Source: Drosophila miranda (taxonomy: Eukaryota > Arthropoda > Insecta > Diptera > Drosophilidae). From it: DNA of 64,000 nt. A program made the position numbers and the translations under genes. A model generated the notes under the pieces. It had not been told where the DNA came from, did not search any database, and saw only the letters and a list, made by a program, of their open reading frames with translations. Shown here one piece after another: positions 61,896 through 64,000 of the stretch (its first letter is position 1; every line of letters begins with the position of its first letter). The stretch is taken from NCBI RefSeq assembly GCF_003369915.1, contig NC_046677.1:18122913-18186912 (forward strand). The letters run 5' to 3'.

Positions 61896-64000
61896 CAACT
61901 GAAAAACGCCTAGGAGTGGTATTTATTAAGTTTCAAAACTGACAAAATCTAGTGAATCTCTTGCGGATTTGCTGTTACCCCAAACCAGGTGCACCATTTC
62001 AGCACATTCTGCAAAAGTAAAGGGTATTGGACAGGCCAATCCTTTCGTCCAGTGGTTGAACAGAGTGTCGTTACAATAATAGCTGCATACTGCTTTATAT
62101 AAGTATTTTCTAAGCTAGGTAGTAGATCATATTTGGGACACTATGAAGGTTAATATAGCAAGGAAAGGCAAAGAGTTTTATATGTACAGATGTATATTCA
62201 GCTATATCCAAGTTCCTAATATATGAGTATACGAAACAGTAGCCACTATTGGCCGCAGTACCTGTAGTTCATAGCTTGGTCTTCATAAGGGATTGTTTAG
62301 GAATAGTTTAGGGACAATTTGTTGCAGCCAAAGGGCTTGCTAATCGGACACTTGCCCTTTGATCAAGCAAACCATTGTATATCGCCCAATTTCCATCTAA
62401 TTCCGCTTCCGCTGCGAAAAAGGCATTAACCCAGCGACACGCATGGCCATTTCCAGCAGTACTCGTATAATGTTCCTTTTCCCTGGCCACCTATTCATAC
62501 TGTATGTTAATTAGAAATTTGTGACGTGAGCTACGTTTATTTTGGGGATGTCAAGGCCAGCGTTAGTTAAATATTTCGTCTTGGTACTGTGCTACATATG
62601 GATAAAAGGACACCTGTAACGTTATGCCGCGCTCCAGTACACTTGCCGGACATCAATAATGAAGTGAGTCGTACTATAGCTGGTTGTAGTAAGAGCAGTA
62701 TCCTTACACATTCGAATTCCACCAGGCAGGGGCGCCCAGTCCCCAGTCCCAGATCCATAAAGAGTCCCTCGTCATTCGTGCGCGCACTCCGCTCGGCAAC
62801 ACAGTCCACTAATTTAGCTAATTAAAAATTTAATGAAGCTCTCCAAACTAAAAATAAAAATAAAAAAATACCGCCGACACGAAGGTGCCCAAACTTGGGC
62901 AATTGGAACACCTGTTGGCCCCGTAAAACTCTGCGGATTGTTTCCCAGAGCTATAATACCCCGAAAACGAAACGACCCAAAAAAGGACTGCAATTGAATT
63001 GTGTCCGAATTTCCGGAAAATCAGTTAACCACACCCCACGCCGTGGCACGCCGCACCGGGCCGCGGCGCTAGAAGTGGCGCCCGAAATCGAAAGCGCTCA
63101 GTGGAGCTCGGTGGCTTTTTAGTGGATGCCTGAAAGCAGGCAGCGAAAGCGAAAACGAAAGCCGTTCTCTGCGCTGCGCATAATTGAGTGGCGGCGGCCA
63201 TCATTGCGTCGGCAAAGTATCCTGATTTGCATACCACTGGCAGTCCATGCTGGCGCTAAGGCTGGTTTCCGCTGGGTCTCATGTCATTAGCAGTGTAACG
63301 GGAAGCAGGAACGGGACGAGGCGAGACGGGACAGTGCCGGGTGGAGACCGAATTTACATGGCAGCGCGTGACACACGAGGCGTATGGGCAACGTTCCTTG
63401 TCGCCAGCTCGTAGTCTTCGTCTCCGCCTCCGCCTTCTTCCTCCTGCCGCGCTGCTACGCTTCCACGCTGTAGTTGTTTGACTTGCCCCTCCGCTCGCCT
63501 CTCCCTCCGCCTGGATTACATGTCTAGAGCACATCAAACAAGCTTACTTACCAATGACCTCGTTAATGACGCACATACACAAAGGCACACAGTCACACAC
63601 GCAAAGGACCAAAAGGGCAACTCTGTGTGCGTTTGCCGTGCTGTTGGGTTTACTTTGTAATTTTCGCTTATCAGATTTATTTTTATTTTTATTTTCCTTT
63701 TCATTTTTGATTTTTTGTCAGCTCGCACTTGCAGTGCAGACGGGGCGGGAAAGCGCGGTTTTTGTGGGAAATCGACCTGGACAATGCCCTGGCAAAAAAC
63801 AATGCGCAAAAGAAATGGAAACATAATACAAATTGAAGAAGAATTATAGTTCCCATTCAAGTGTAAATAATTTAATTTAAAAGTGTGCTGCAGAAATATA
63901 GTATGGCAACCCTGAAATGCTCCCAAATATAAATTTAAATCCACTGTAAAAACGGATAAAGTTCATTTTTAAAATTATTCAAAGCACTTTTTTATTTGTA
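61896..64000. other. Right-end noncoding region
   Basis: No gene recognised. A frame at 62589-62825 (Ser/Arg-rich, 78 codons) and GC-rich text at 63000-63140 lack domain signatures. The last 300 bases are AT-rich. Confidence 0.5.

Noticed and set aside
62589..62825. 78-codon + strand frame
   Set aside because: Ser/Arg-rich with no domain, and a GTGAGT inside it could be a donor, but no partner exon was found.
40..64000. CRISPR arrays, bacterial operons or ribosome binding sites
   Set aside because: The tandem arrays have no spacer structure, and the gene structure is clearly that of an insect nuclear genome.

Overview
The window is insect nuclear DNA from a Drosophila genome. Short phase-consistent introns (about 50 to 80 bp), GC-rich third codon positions, Drosophila-type core promoter motifs and four recognisable genes support this. 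The frequent noncoding motif ACTCGTA/TACGAGT makes the obscura group likely, but that is a guess from pattern familiarity and not a measurement.

Left part (1-14.7 kb): the 3' two thirds of spire (spir, + strand), an actin nucleator. The window holds the end of the KIND region, four WH2 actin-binding repeats, the Spir box, a modified FYVE zinc finger and the stop codon at 13677. An internal first exon at 8930 splices in phase to the last exons and would make a form without KIND and WH2.

14.7-24.4 kb: a complete, apparently very young Ty3/gypsy-type LTR retrotransposon on the - strand. It has two 1,920-bp LTRs that differ by eye only in two homopolymer lengths, a CCGT target duplication, a Gag with a RING-H2-like finger, a -1 frameshift site AAAAAAC, and an intact Pol without env. 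It sits between the convergent 3' ends of spir and La.

24.4-26.9 kb: La (- strand, 391 aa, one 60-bp intron), an RNA chaperone, with a motif 1/motif 6 promoter region that may be shared with the next gene.

26.7-42 kb: the beta-PIX homologue RtGEF (+ strand), a Rac/Cdc42 exchange factor with SH3, DH and PH domains, the GIT-binding segment and a C-terminal coiled coil. Its splicing options are unusual: a read-through exon adds about 780 residues with a Cys-rich end, an alternative last exon replaces the coiled coil, and one exon is open and coding-like in two frames.

42-51 kb: about 9 kb of noncoding DNA. 51.2-55.5 kb: a six-exon - strand gene for a secreted/type I membrane protein with an FN3-like part and a ZP-N-like module. 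57.1-57.5 kb: a small uncertain + strand gene whose longest frame ends in a CaaX-like box.

57.6-62 kb: a 3-kb AT-rich satellite of 39-bp units, a 200-bp inverted repeat, a degenerate tandem array of about 115-bp units, and a 56-bp inverted copy of part of the small gene. The last 2 kb show nothing I can name.
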